Assembly (NCBI GenBank): GCA_030267965.1
Contig: BRYA01000353.1
Location: forward strand, 5,489 to 40,510
DNA: 35,022 nucleotides
Direction: 5' to 3'
Source of the DNA: Triparma columacea
Lineage: Eukaryota; Sar; Bolidophyceae; Parmales; Triparmaceae
Below, one piece after another: positions 18,961-28,411 of the stretch; the stretch's first letter is position 1, and each line of letters opens with the position of its first letter. Under the pieces are notes generated by a model. That model did not search any database and was not told where the DNA came from. It saw only the letters and a list, made by a program, of their open reading frames with translations. The translations under genes were made by a program, and so were the position numbers.

Positions 18961-19317
18961 ATGAGACTGAGTAGGTTCGGGGGTCCGGGGAGCCTTTCCC
19001 GCAAGTCGGTAGTTAGCTCGTTCAGGGAGCAGTATAAGAAGAACATGAGAAAGATGACGAGCTCGAGCTCGTTGGGGGGTAGTGGGAGGGATATGAAGGA
19101 GAAGATGAACAAGAGGTTCACGCAGGTTCTGAAGGACAGGACGAAGGTGGGAGACAAGGCCACGTTTTGGGAAGGCGGAATGAAGGGGATAAACACCAAG
19201 AAAAAGAGGGAAAAAGGCAAAAGGCCGGACATGGAGACTGAAGGGAGCTGGAGGAAGAGGGCGAGCGATGATATTGAGGTCGAAAGTGATACCGGGATGA
19301 ATTTTGGACTGATATAG
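18961..19317 (+). CDS. Basic ORF continuing in frame after the membrane-protein stop
   Basis: 118 codons starting with ATG directly after the TAG at 18958-18960, in the same frame. Composition is strongly basic and helical (SSFREQYKKNMRKM, RDMKEKMNKRFTQVLKDRTK, KKKREKGKRP), like a long cytosolic tail, ending in acidic DDIEVESDTGMNFGLI. It may be the real C-terminus of the upstream protein (if TAG is read through, is a sequence error, or is spliced out) or the decayed end of an older, longer form. A separate gene with no promoter space is the least likely. One in-phase splice that would remove the TAG exists (GT 18873, AG 18974, 102 nt), but it lacks a pyrimidine tract. Confidence 0.4.
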   Translation: MRLSRFGGPGSLSRKSVVSSFREQYKKNMRKMTSSSSLGGSGRDMKEKMNKRFTQVLKDRTKVGDKATFWEGGMKGINTKKKREKGKRPDMETEGSWRKRASDDIEVESDTGMNFGLI

Positions 19318-19400
19318 AAGGTGGGTCTGAGAAGTTTATATATTACACACTGTTTCTTTCACAAAAATCGTGTGCATTACGCGCTTCGTCTATTCTCTAT

Positions 19401-20374
19401 TTATTCTTTTAGGCTTATCTCGCCACTGGATATTCTGTTGCTATATTTGTTGTTGGCCTTGGCGGTGAGTTTCTTGACCGTGTCCCCGATGTAACCCACC
19501 CTGAACTCTGACCAGCAGTCCCCGTTGAGGATCCTCGGGTCCTTCTTGCCCCCCCCTTTAACATTGACGTTCTGGAGGCCGGGGACGGACGAGGAGAGGA
19601 AGGAGTCGCCGGATTCTGTGATGAACGAGGGGACGTCGGGACTGGAGTCGAGGGCGAACGTCACGAAGGAGTTCGGCTCTGGGAGTTCTTCTGATGTGTT
19701 GGTGGTGGTGGGAGTGTACAACACAACGTTTGAGGGACCTATGGTGTGCTCCGTCGGCGCGAGCGGCACCGGCCTTACGACCAGGGGTGAGCAGGGGTGC
19801 CTCCACAGGCCCATCTTTGAGGTGAAGCCAGACTGCTTGAGGACGTCAAGGAGGTTGACGTGGGAAGGGGGGGAGAAGAGAGATGGAAAAATTGAGGAGA
19901 GGCCGGTAGGAGGAGGGGGGGAGGAGTAGATTGGAGTTATTATCTCGCGCATAAAGGGTAAAGAGGGGGAGGGTTTTAAGGGTTGGTCGGTGGCAACTAT
20001 TGGAAGGGTAGAGATGGCTTGGAGCCAGTAAGGGGAAGATGATGTTGTTGCTGAGGGTGCATGTTGAGAGAGAACAAGGCGCGTGTTGTGGCAGATTAGA
20101 GCGTCTAAGGGAATGTCTAAGGGAATGGAGGAAGTGGAGGGAGTGGAGATGGATGCTAGAGGGAGAAAAGAAGGAAGAGACTTTGGAAGTCTAGATACTG
20201 AGAAATGAAGATAGTTATGCATCTCGCAGCAACTCAAAGTTGTGAGAAAGGTCAAAGAGGTTTATGCTGTTGGTGCCGAAGACACGTCTGATCGAGTCGA
20301 TGTTGATTATGGCTTCCCGCTCACGACTGGTGTCGAGGAAAGGGGTGAGAGAATGGAAGAGGTGGCGGCGCTTG
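19401..20374 (-). CDS. Unknown protein, 3' part of gene, 2 exons placed
   Basis: The terminal exon 19401-20197 is supported by a long open frame with protein-like segments (SIPLDIPLDALICHNTRLVL, VNLLDVLKQSGFTSKMGLWR, DPRILNGDCWSEFRVGYIGD). I place a short exon at 20325-20374 (KRRHLFHSLTPFLDTS) because a gtgagc donor and a tttctcag acceptor join it in phase, with a 127-nt intron. Alternatively the gene is a single exon starting at the ATG at 20222 (273 aa). The protein is Ser/Pro-rich in its first half; I recognise no domain. The region N-terminal to 20374 is unresolved (see next entry). The stop is only 83 bp from that of the converging basic ORF. Confidence 0.55.
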
Positions 20375-20625
20375 CTCAGCGTGTGTCAGTACTTCTTCTA
20401 CGGCAAGATTTGCGTGAGATTTCTTAGATGTGTGTGTGTTGATTAACTATTGAAGGCCGTAAGTGTACGTTTCCAAACGTTGAGGTGGTAAAATGGGGAG
20501 GAAAGGACTAGAGAAAATGTCGTACTTCTCTCTCTCGGAAACACCCCGGAAGCACCCAGCACTCTTTCCTCTTTCCTCAAGTCATTTTTTGTGGGTTGAA
20601 ATGGACAGGTTTCCCATGTCCTCAC

Positions 20626-20775
20626 CTGAGGCCGCTGCCTTAGCTGATGGTGCTGGTGATGATATGGGGGATTGGAGATCAGCGCCTTGGGCATTGGGAA
20701 GAAAGTTGTCAAATTGGGTGAGTTGATTGACCTTTTTTGTCGGGCAATCAGCGGTCCGATCATTTTTGACAACAT
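20626..20775 (-). CDS. Possible first exon of the unknown gene
   Basis: From the ATG at 20775 (MLSKMIGPLIARQKRSINSP) a frame of 50 codons runs to a good donor (cctcag|gtgagg). The neighbouring frame, which has no ATG, reads even more like protein (KKVNQLTQFDNFLPNAQGAD, then SPISSPAPSAKAAAS) up to the same donor. The correct frame and the link to the exon at 20325-20374 could not be settled: the phases do not match directly, so a middle exon or a different start is needed. Confidence 0.3.
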
Positions 20776-20988
20776 TTTACCCTAAATGTGCACGTTTTCA
20801 TTGTTATATGTATATGACATCATATATATATATATTACATATTACCAAGACTATCAATGAATACCAACAACATTCCGATATATCATATTTTTACACCTTC
20901 ATGCATCCTAACCATCGCTCCACCATCGCTCCCCACCCCTCATTTTTCTAATCCCCTGCGCTAATTTATCCCTCAGACGCACTCGACA
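20776..20988. promoter_or_regulatory. Divergent promoter, NTT and unknown gene
   Basis: 213 bp, AT-rich, with a (TA)n run at about 20822-20835, TATA-like in both directions, and a C/T-rich leader just before the NTT ATG (20925-20985). No other feature. Confidence 0.4.
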
Positions 20989-22692
20989 ATGGACAATGTA
21001 ACAACGACCTTCTCTGGGGTACGCTCCTCTAACGAGGCCCTTGATGAGGACCTCAAATATGGGGAGAACTCTGTTGATACCTTTGACCATGATGCCCCCT
21101 CCTCCCACCCCTTCCTCTCGGCCTGCAAGGCCAAATTCCTGTCCGCCTTCAAGTACCTCTACGGCGATGTTCCAGAAGAGGAGATAATCCGGACGCTCTT
21201 CCTCTCCCTCCCCCTCTTCTTCCTCCTATCTACATACTGGCTCCTTCGTTCCCTCAAGGACCCTGTCCTTACCACAATATCCGGCGTCCAGGCCATCCCC
21301 AAGGCGAAGATGATGTCCGTCGTCGTCGTTCTTGCCGTCGTCGCCATCTACAACCGACTCCTCGACCTGTACGAGCGCCACCGCCTCTTTTACCTTTTCG
21401 GGACCATTTACATTGTCCTCTTCACAGGCATCGCCGCGGCCCTCGCCAGCCCGATCGGGCTGCAGGACAAGAACCAGTCCGAGTCCAGGATCCTCGGCTG
21501 GGTAAGCTACTGCACGATAGAGAGCTTCGGCAGCCTGATGATCTCCCTCTTCTGGTCCTTCACCAACTCCACCACCAAGAAGGACGTCCAGAAGAAGACC
21601 TACGGCTTCCTCGTCGCCGTGGCTCAGGTCGGCTCTATCATGGGACCCACCGTTGTAAGAATGAAGGCCGACTCCTGGGGCATGGCCGCTGTGTACTCTG
21701 TTGGGGCTTTGTTTATCTGCCTTATGGTCTTGACCGTCTTCATTTATATAAAGATATACGGCTCGGAGCCCGCTGAGCCTGCGGCAAGTGAGAAGAAGGC
21801 AACTACGGGGGTATTGGAAGGACTGAAGCTCTTCAACGATCACAACTACGTGAAGGGGATTTTCGCGATTTCTTGCCTTTTCATGATTGAGGTCACTATC
21901 GTCGACTTCACCATGAAGGTCCTAGCGAAGGAGTACTTCGAGGACCTCTACCCCTGCGGGGAGGGGGAGGATTGCTGGCCGGGGGGAATGAGCACGGCCG
22001 CGAGCTCAGGGTTTGCAAGTTTCATGGGGGCGTTCGGGCAGGCAACAAACACCCTGAGCTTCTTCTTTTCCCTCCTCGGGACCTCTGCCGTCATTAGGAC
22101 CCTGGGCTTCAGGCTGACTCTCCTCCTCTTCCCCACACTGTGCCTTTGCGTGATCCTGGCGGTCAGGCTGTTCCCCCACCTCTACGTCGTCTTCTGCGCC
22201 ATGATGCTCCTCAAGGGTTTCAGCTACGCCCTCAACAACCCCACCAAGGAGATCCTCTACCAGCCCACAAGCTCGGACGTCAAGTACAAGAGCAAGAGTT
22301 GGATCGACATCTTTGGCGCCCGGGGCAGCAAGGCGATGGGTAGCGTGGTCACTAACGCCTTCAGCGGGAGTGCCGCGGATCTTGTTAGCAACGGGAGCCT
22401 GGTGGGGATCTGCGTGGCTAGCTTCCTTATCTTTAACGCGAGGTACATGGGAGGGAAGTACGACGAATACACGGAGAGCGGTTATGTAGTGGGGGGGGAC
22501 AACGGGGAGCTCATAGGGGGGTACGGGGGGGTGGAGGGAATGAAGGTGGGGGGGGACTTGGAAATGACGGGGGGGGGGGGAGGAGAGGGGGGGGAGGAGG
22601 GAGAAGACACAAGCTGCGGGCTCGAGGACGAGGGACAGAGCGAGGACGGAGAGGAGGAAAGCGAATCGGAGGACGAGGCCGCCGAAGTGTAG
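20989..22692 (+). CDS. ATP/ADP translocase, plastid/parasite NTT (TLC) family
   Basis: Single exon, 567 aa. NTT carriers exchange ATP for ADP (some move other nucleotides or NAD) and in algae sit in the plastid envelope. Recognition rests on family signatures such as [20 protein letters not shown] after the first membrane segment, [20 protein letters not shown], and [20 protein letters not shown] followed by [17 protein letters not shown]. About eleven to twelve hydrophobic segments run from residue ~69 ([20 protein letters not shown]) to ~495. The first 60 residues are hydrophilic with no signal peptide, so plastid import by the usual bipartite route is not evident; another membrane, or a missed upstream exon, is possible. 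The last ~65 residues are a Gly-then-Glu/Asp tail ([17 protein letters not shown]). The ATG at 20989 has no in-frame alternative nearby. The stop lies 50 bp from the converging gene. Confidence 0.93.
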   Translation: MDNVTTTFSGVRSSNEALDEDLKYGENSVDTFDHDAPSSHPFLSACKAKFLSAFKYLYGDVPEEEIIRTLFLSLPLFFLLSTYWLLRSLKDPVLTTISGVQAIPKAKMMSVVVVLAVVAIYNRLLDLYERHRLFYLFGTIYIVLFTGIAAALASPIGLQDKNQSESRILGWVSYCTIESFGSLMISLFWSFTNSTTKKDVQKKTYGFLVAVAQVGSIMGPTVVRMKADSWGMAAVYSVGALFICLMVLTVFIYIKIYGSEPAEPAASEKKATTGVLEGLKLFNDHNYVKGIFAISCLFMIEVTIVDFTMKVLAKEYFEDLYPCGEGEDCWPGGMSTAASSGFASFMGAFGQATNTLSFFFSLLGTSAVIRTLGFRLTLLLFPTLCLCVILAVRLFPHLYVVFCAMMLLKGFSYALNNPTKEILYQPTSSDVKYKSKSWIDIFGARGSKAMGSVVTNAFSGSAADLVSNGSLVGICVASFLIFNARYMGGKYDEYTESGYVVGGDNGELIGGYGGVEGMKVGGDLEMTGGGGGEGGEEGEDTSCGLEDEGQSEDGEEESESEDEAAEV

Positions 22693-22742
22693 TTCACGAC
22701 ACGTCAGAACCACATAGAATATGAGAGTTTTAACATCAACGT

Positions 22743-24052
22743 TCACACATTACATATCCCGGCCTCAATACCAAGCAACTTGGGGTCCCCAAACTCTCCT
22801 TCCCTAGCCCTGATCATCAAATCCTTGTCCCACTCCCTCTTGACCTTCCAGCACTCCTTCATGACCCAGTTCCCTCCCTCCCTCTTCACCACGGGACGCT
22901 GGCACCCCTCCCCGACTTCTTTACCTTTGCTCTTGTACAGCGCGCACTTCAAGCACGCGCATATCGGAATACCGTTGCACTCCATGAAGTAGAAGCTGGC
23001 GAATATGTTGGACAGCTCGCGAGGGGGGTAAAGGTGGTGATGGGAAGGGTTCTGGTGGACGATTTGCATGTCGAGGGAGGGGGCGGACTCAAGGGGGAAG
23101 ACGTTGGCAGGTGTCGACACGGGGTTCCTGAAAATTTCGACGACTTCAGAGGCAAGCTTGAGGCTGCGGTGTGACACGATGCAGGGGGTTTGCGTTAGTA
23201 GGCCCGATACCGGAGCACGGGACCTTACGCTTGGCTCATCGCTTGATTCGCAGCACACCGTTTCTCCCTTCACACTTTGCACACTTTTACCCCTCACCTT
23301 CTCCTCCTGCTTTTGCTCATTCTATCGTCCCTCCCCCCTACGCTCAACCTCCGGGGAGGGGTCAGGAAGGGTCCGCGAGGTTTCAGGGCCTTGATCTTCG
23401 GGGAAGACTGGGGGGTCATGGGGGGAGATTCCCCTCCCATGGACGGAAGCGGGGAGGGGGGGGTGAAGGGGGGGGCGGGATGGAGGATCTTCAAGGGTAG
23501 CTCTGAATGGAGTTCAACCTTCGGTAGCACGGACACAGAGGGCGTCTTTTTGACATTTTTCCCCCTGAAGGACTCTCGCTGCTCCCTTGAAGACCATGTT
23601 GGCTGCTTATCGCGCTTGTCGTCTTTTTTTGTCGCTCTGCGGCCCAAATTCTGTCCCTCCACACTCTGTCCTCCGGATAGTGCTCCTGCTTTCGCCCACT
23701 TTTTGGCGTCATTGTCCCTTCCCCTTGTGTCTGTTTGCTCCTTCGGGGTTGGTTTCTTGTCATTTAGTGACTTTTTTCCTGAATTATGGAGAGTTGAGTA
23801 CAGTTCGTGAGCGTTTATCTTATTACCTTTCTGTTGTGAGCGTTTAGGCGTCATTGATGACGATGTTGATGACGCCTTTGGGTGTTTTTTGCCATGAAAA
23901 TTTTTATTCTTCGAGGTCTTCAAAGTTGGAGCTTTCTCCTTATGGGTTGTGATGTACTTCGAGAAGAGGTTGGGTTTCTTTTTCGAGTTGTTAGTGGGAG
24001 TTGGGGTGGTCGTACGTGGCGTCGAAGAGCGAAATCCCAAAAAATTGAACAT
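22743..24052 (-). CDS. Unknown basic protein with cysteine-rich C-terminal module, 2 exons
   Basis: Exons 23298-24052 and 22743-23163 (donor gtgagg, acceptor caccgcag, with a perfect ctactaac branch sequence) join in phase to 391 aa. The first exon is a disordered, Lys/Ser/Thr/Pro-rich chain (KKKPNLFSKYITTHKEKAPT) with several SP sites (PPSPLPSMGGESPPMTPQSS), as in phosphorylated or nucleic-acid-associated proteins. The second exon is more globular: LKLASEVVEIFRNP, then MECNGIPICACLKCALYKSK with four cysteines in 12 residues, then a tryptophan-rich KECWKVKREWDKDLMIRARE. The cysteines may bind metal. I do not recognise the family. Confidence 0.72.
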
Positions 24053-24109
24053 CTTGGATTTTTTTGGGGTTTGATTTAAAGAAAAAGCTTAATTACTGTA
24101 AGTCTCTGA

Positions 24110-25112
24110 CTAAACCTGGGCCTTCTTCGCCGCCCTCCTGTCCGCCCTGGTGGCAGCATGGTAACCACTCCTGATAGGTGCCACACTCCTACTACTTCCG
24201 CATCCCTTACAGTGGCAGAAGAAAAGCCTGGAGACTGTGTCCTTGGTGAGCTGGGTAGAAGCTGAGCGACACATCTTGCACGTTACATACTCGGTGATAT
24301 ATTTGCGGAGCAAAGACTCAATGTACTTGGGAACGTACTTTCCGCGGATGACGAGACGCTGGTTACCGTCAATCGAACCCTCTGCGGTGGGGGGGTAGGG
24401 GGTATGGGGATGCAAGGGGTTAGCCAGGTGAACATTGTTGTGAAATAAAGCAAGCGCGTAGGCCGGCTTGGTAATCTTCCCTTCCGCTCTTCCACCGCTT
24501 ATTTCCGCCCCCATCACTCCTCACCTGTTCCTAGCTCCGCCATGAAGAACTGGAAGACATGCTCAGGGGGTCGGTCCATCATGGCGCATATCTCCTGGAA
24601 GTTGACCCACAGGGTCTTCTTAGTGCCTACGCGCATGAGCTGGGGAGGCTTCATTGAATGCCTCTTCTTCTCAATGAGCTCAGGATTCTTGGCGTGCAAG
24701 ATCTTCACAACACGATCAAGCAGCTCGTCGTAGTCGTAGTTCGCCCTCTTGTCCAGCTCATCAAACTCCTCCACAGGCACGGGGCTCAAAAATACCTCAT
24801 CGCTGCCAGTCTGTGGAGAGAGGGGCGGGGGTTAGTTTTGATTTGAGTCAGATGCCGTGCATGAAATCCCATGAGTTTGCTTCCGTGCAAAGAGTGCCGT
24901 GCAGTAAGTATCCATCACATTTCATCGATAAAAACCACACCCACACACACTGCCAACCCGCTATACCCCACACCAACACCATCTCCCCATCTGAACATAC
25001 GAACACTCACCTCCTCTGCCTCAGTCTCACTCTTCTCCTTCTTCTTCTTCTTCTTCTTCTTCTTCTTGCTCAAATCGAGCATTGCGGTAAGCTGATCATC
25101 CTCGTCGGCCAT
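24110..25112 (-). CDS. Translation initiation factor eIF2 beta subunit, 3 exons
   Basis: Part of the eIF2 complex that brings initiator tRNA to the 40S subunit. Exons 25011-25112, 24525-24810 and 24110-24381 join in phase to 219 aa. The N-terminus has one lysine block of ten AAG codons (residues 16-25), where animal and fungal proteins have three K-boxes. The core is diagnostic: ANYDYDELLDRVVKILHAKN, LWVNFQEICAMMDRPPEHVF, FMAELGTEGSIDGNQRLVIR, GKYVPKYIESLLRKYITEYV. The C-terminal zinc ribbon CKMC-x19-CKGC is intact and followed by GSSRSVAPIRSGYHA. It is shorter than human eIF2 beta (333 aa) because the N-terminal extension is small. Introns carry the usual gtgag donors. Confidence 0.96.
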
Positions 25113-25532
25113 TGTATAAATGGAAGTTGCAAGGAGGTGGTCCTGTAGGTGGGGGAGGGGGGACGAGAGGGTTAGGGCAGGCCAAGGGTAGGTCACAGGC
25201 CGTACGGGGTATTTTTGACAAATTCCAATCAAGAGACGACCATAATGATGTACTGTTGTCCACAAAATCCTCAGATATCTCATCAAAGGTCCCCCAAATG
25301 CATGAAATTGAGGCAGTCCTGGACGCGAGAATGCGGGGGCAAGGGGAGAAACCAAGAGAGAGAAGTTGACATTCAAGCAGCCCTATGTTGCGGGTATGCT
25401 GATATGTGTGTAACGTGCGTACAGTCTGCGGGGCGTCGGAGCAGGGAATAGGAGTGCACACACCTAAACAATTTTTGGGGTGAGTTTCTCAGGGTGTGGG
25501 GCTCAGAATATTTGCAGATTAATTAGCCGAAG
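25113..25532. promoter_or_regulatory. Divergent promoter, eIF2 beta and Tim13-like genes
   Basis: 420 bp between diverging start codons. Includes a TATA-like tgtataaatgg right next to the eIF2 beta ATG (25114-25124). ORFs on both strands in this interval are inconsistent and look random. The ribosomal-gene element is not recognisable here. Confidence 0.4.
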
Positions 25533-25965
25533 ATGGATCCTCAGGCGTTAGCTAACCTCTCTCCCCAGCAACAACAGATGTAAGACTCAAGTAGTCCCGT
25601 TTTTAGTGCCGCAGCGTTGCATTCATCGAATAAAAGAAGTGTGACTAGCCTGAGTATGAACGTTAATGAACTCATGGTGCACCCTTGATGTCCCCTTGTT
25701 GCCTTTGGCGTCCCAGCTCCCGTTCTACTACCCCCCTAACCCCCCTCACCCCAGGCTTATGCAGAGGATGCAGCAAGAGGTGGAGCAGGCCAGATTGCAG
25801 GAATTCGTCCAGAATGTTACAGAGAAGTGCCACAAAAAGTGCGCCGGCACGTCGGGCAGCCAGCTCGACAAGAGGGAACAGGGATGCTACAGCATGTGCA
25901 TGGACAGGTACGCCGACACCGTTAAAGTCGTCACCCAGGCTCTGCAGGCGAGGAACGACCGATAA
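25533..25965 (+). CDS. Small Tim chaperone of the mitochondrial intermembrane space (Tim13-like), 2 exons
   Basis: Exons 25533-25579 and 25755-25965 (donor gtaaga splitting an ATG codon, acceptor caccccag) give 85 aa. The twin CX3C signature is complete: C41/C45 (CHKKC) and C60/C64 (CYSMC) with 14 residues between. Flanking helices are as in Tim8/Tim13 (EVEQARLQEFVQNVTEKCHK, MCMDRYADTVKVVTQAL). These proteins form hexamers that escort hydrophobic precursors to the TIM22 or TOB/SAM machinery; import depends on disulfide formation by Mia40/Erv1, so no presequence is expected or seen. Tim13 is the best family fit; Tim8 cannot be excluded. The short first exon is missed if only long ORFs are considered. 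Confidence 0.93.
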
Positions 25966-26033
25966 GACTTACAAAACAACAAGAGAAACCTGTTGATACT
26001 TTGTACACAAGAAAAAAGCATTGGCGCAAATTA

Positions 26034-27754
26034 TTACCACCCGCTGAAGTTCCCGAAGCCACCTGCTGTCTTTTTCTTCTTCTTGGGAGGCAATTGGGCG
26101 ACAATGTCTCCCTCCCCCACGCTTTGCATAAAGTCAACCCCCCCTCCATCCCCACCCATCCCACCTGCCTTCATGTACTTTCCGACCACGTACCCCTCTC
26201 CATCCGCCCCTCCCTCCTCGAGCTCTCTCTTCCTCTCTGCTGCCTCCTCCTTGACCCTCTGCATCCTCCTCTCCTTTTCTCTCTCTTCTCTCTTCCTCTC
26301 CTCCGCCTTGTTGTAAAGGTTGTCGATAGCCTCTGTCACCCTATCGACGTGAATCGTGAACGCCTGGATCGTCACAGGGACGAGGGGTTTGTCCTTTTTC
26401 GTCTTGGTTGAGTTGATGGTGTCAACAACATCTTGTCCCTTAACAACCCTACCGAAGACAGTGTGCTTTTTGTCGAGGTGGTGGCATTCCTGTGTGCAAA
26501 GGAAGTTAGCAATGTTGTTTGTATAAAATGGTTCCTCAAGCCCCCAACACTCACCTTGCTCGTTATGAAAAATTGACTCTTTCCGGTCCCAGGTCCCGCG
26601 TTGGCCATGCTGACAGTGTACTTGTCGTGCTTGAGCCTTTCGTCGAACTCGTCCTCCAACCCCTCAGAGTTCCAGATGTTGTTCCCTCCCTTGCCCGTCC
26701 CAGTCGGATCTCCCGTCTGAGACATGAAGCCTGCGATGACCCTATGGAAGATGCACCCGTCGTAGTAGCCGCTGTTGGCGTGATAAATTGCGTTCATGAC
26801 CGTCTTCGGCGCAATGTCGGAGTCCATCTCGATGTGTATGTCGCCCAGGGACGTACGGAGGAGGCCAAAGGACTTCTTGCCCTTCCTACTCTTTAGCCAA
26901 GCGCATGCTGCGTCCTCGACCTCGAATTGGGAGGCGTTCCTAGCGGCAGATGACGTGGTACTGGCGGTTGCTGTCGACGTCAGGGCCGAGGCGGCGGCGT
27001 TATTGGTCATGGTGCCTATCCCAAAGAGGTCGGAGGTGAGGATGGGAGGCCTCGAGGAGAAGACAGTGGCGGCGGTCGATGTTGTCGCGGTGGAATCCAC
27101 AAGGGGTACAGACGTCGGGGGGGGGCCCCCATTCTCCTCCCTCTTCTTTTTCACTTCGGCCATAACCCGCTGCATAGAAACACTCTGCTGGATGCTCGAC
27201 GCCTTCTTGACCTCATTGGCACCCTTAAACCTCGATATGTCTCTCCTCTTGCAAACTTCCTCGTCGCCAGGGTCCTGGAGGACGATGACATCTTTCTTAG
27301 AGAACTTGAAGCCGTCAATGAGCTCGTAAAAGTTCTTTGCCTTGAAATTAAGCTCTGAGACTGACTCAAAGGAGAAGACATTGGCGGAAGTAGGATCCTT
27401 CGGGTTTACCACCATAACCACCTTGGTACTATTCGTGAACCTCTTTCCGAGCACTGGGCAGGTCCAGTCCTTGTTGTCGTCCTTTATCATGTTCAACTTT
27501 ATCAAGTCCCTGCTTCGTAGGGGGGTCCCAAGCACAGGGCAAGCCTTATTCTTCATCAGGTAGGGTACAATGTCTGGACCAGAGTAAATCACCCCGGAAG
27601 GGGACGCCATCGGCTCATCGTATCTATTCAGGGTGAGGGCACAGCAGTCAAAAGGCAGGGGTTGGGAGGACCCGGAAGTTTTGGCAGTCTTACCGGTCAC
27701 GTAGCGGTGTGCTGCCTTCGATCCTCCCCCCATTGCGTGCTCGGAAGCTCGCAT
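26034..27754 (-). CDS. PPIL2: U-box cyclophilin, PPIL2/CYP60 type, 2 exons
   Basis: Peptidyl-prolyl isomerase of the spliceosome-associated PPIL2 family. Exons 26555-27754 and 26034-26489 join in phase 0 (551 aa). An N-terminal U-box-like region starts near residue 45 ([40 protein letters not shown]), followed by the family's [16 protein letters not shown] and [13 protein letters not shown] Ser/Thr/Ala-rich linker follows, then the cyclophilin domain (~residues 295-445): [63 protein letters not shown]. Catalytic Arg, Phe and Gln are present; the cyclosporin-contact Trp of CypA is His here. A charged coiled coil and GGFGNFSGW, like the human C-terminus, finish the protein. Two starts are possible; the ATG at 27733 ([11 protein letters not shown]) has better context than 27754. 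Confidence 0.93.
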
Positions 27755-28411
27755 GTACAATTTTTCCCCCTTATGTATTAAAAAGTGAGTAAATCGGGTT
27801 TGACGAATTGTGGCAACGAGGAAGGGGGGTGTGTGTTTGGATGAGGGGGCGGGTTAGGGGGGTTGAGGTGAGTGATGGACGGGTATTTAGGGGGGAAATT
27901 GCATGGATAGTGCGACTTGCGCTCTTATACCGCTCCTACCTTGCCCATCTGAGATAGTTTTGTGGAGGAAGGAAGAGTGGTTTGGGTAGAAAATATGGAT
28001 TGAGGTTGCAGCGGGGCGTGGTCGTGGTCGAAGTGGGCATAATTCGAAGCTGTTAGTAATGGTAAATTTATAAAAGTTTACATGTTCTAAACTCTTCCTC
28101 AACAACAACAAAACCACCCAAAAAAGAACCTCAGCGGCTGCCGATACACACAACACCCACTTATCACTAAAAACGAGTCGGCATTCTTTTTGGCGTCCTC
28201 AAGGGAAATTTCCGATCTCGATAATATATTCGCAAAGAATGTCCATGATTGAATGAATGAGGTGGTTGCATCACTTTGCTTCGACTTGCACTTTCTGCTA
28301 TCAACCCACAAAAAACTCCAAAAGTGTTGTTATCTTTCCATATCAGCCCCTTTTTCTTTACTAATAGTGGCAATAATAGTGATCTTTCGGTCTTCCTTAC
28401 ATATAAATCCG
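27755..28411. promoter_or_regulatory. Divergent promoter region, PPIL2 and carrier-like genes
   Basis: About 655 bp between diverging starts, AT-richer than its surroundings between 28040 and 28400. Short ORFs on the minus strand (27887-28373) overlap in several frames and look random. No repeat or RNA gene seen. Confidence 0.4.

Noticed and set aside
18873..18974. A 102-nt intron that would remove the membrane-protein TAG
   Set aside because: Phase fits, but the donor is gtatga, the tract before the acceptor is purine-rich and there is no branch site, unlike every other intron here; kept only as a possibility in the findings.
22006..22746. 246-codon minus-strand ORF opposite the NTT gene
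   Set aside because: Shadow of the translocase coding strand; His/Val/Glu-rich with no domain.
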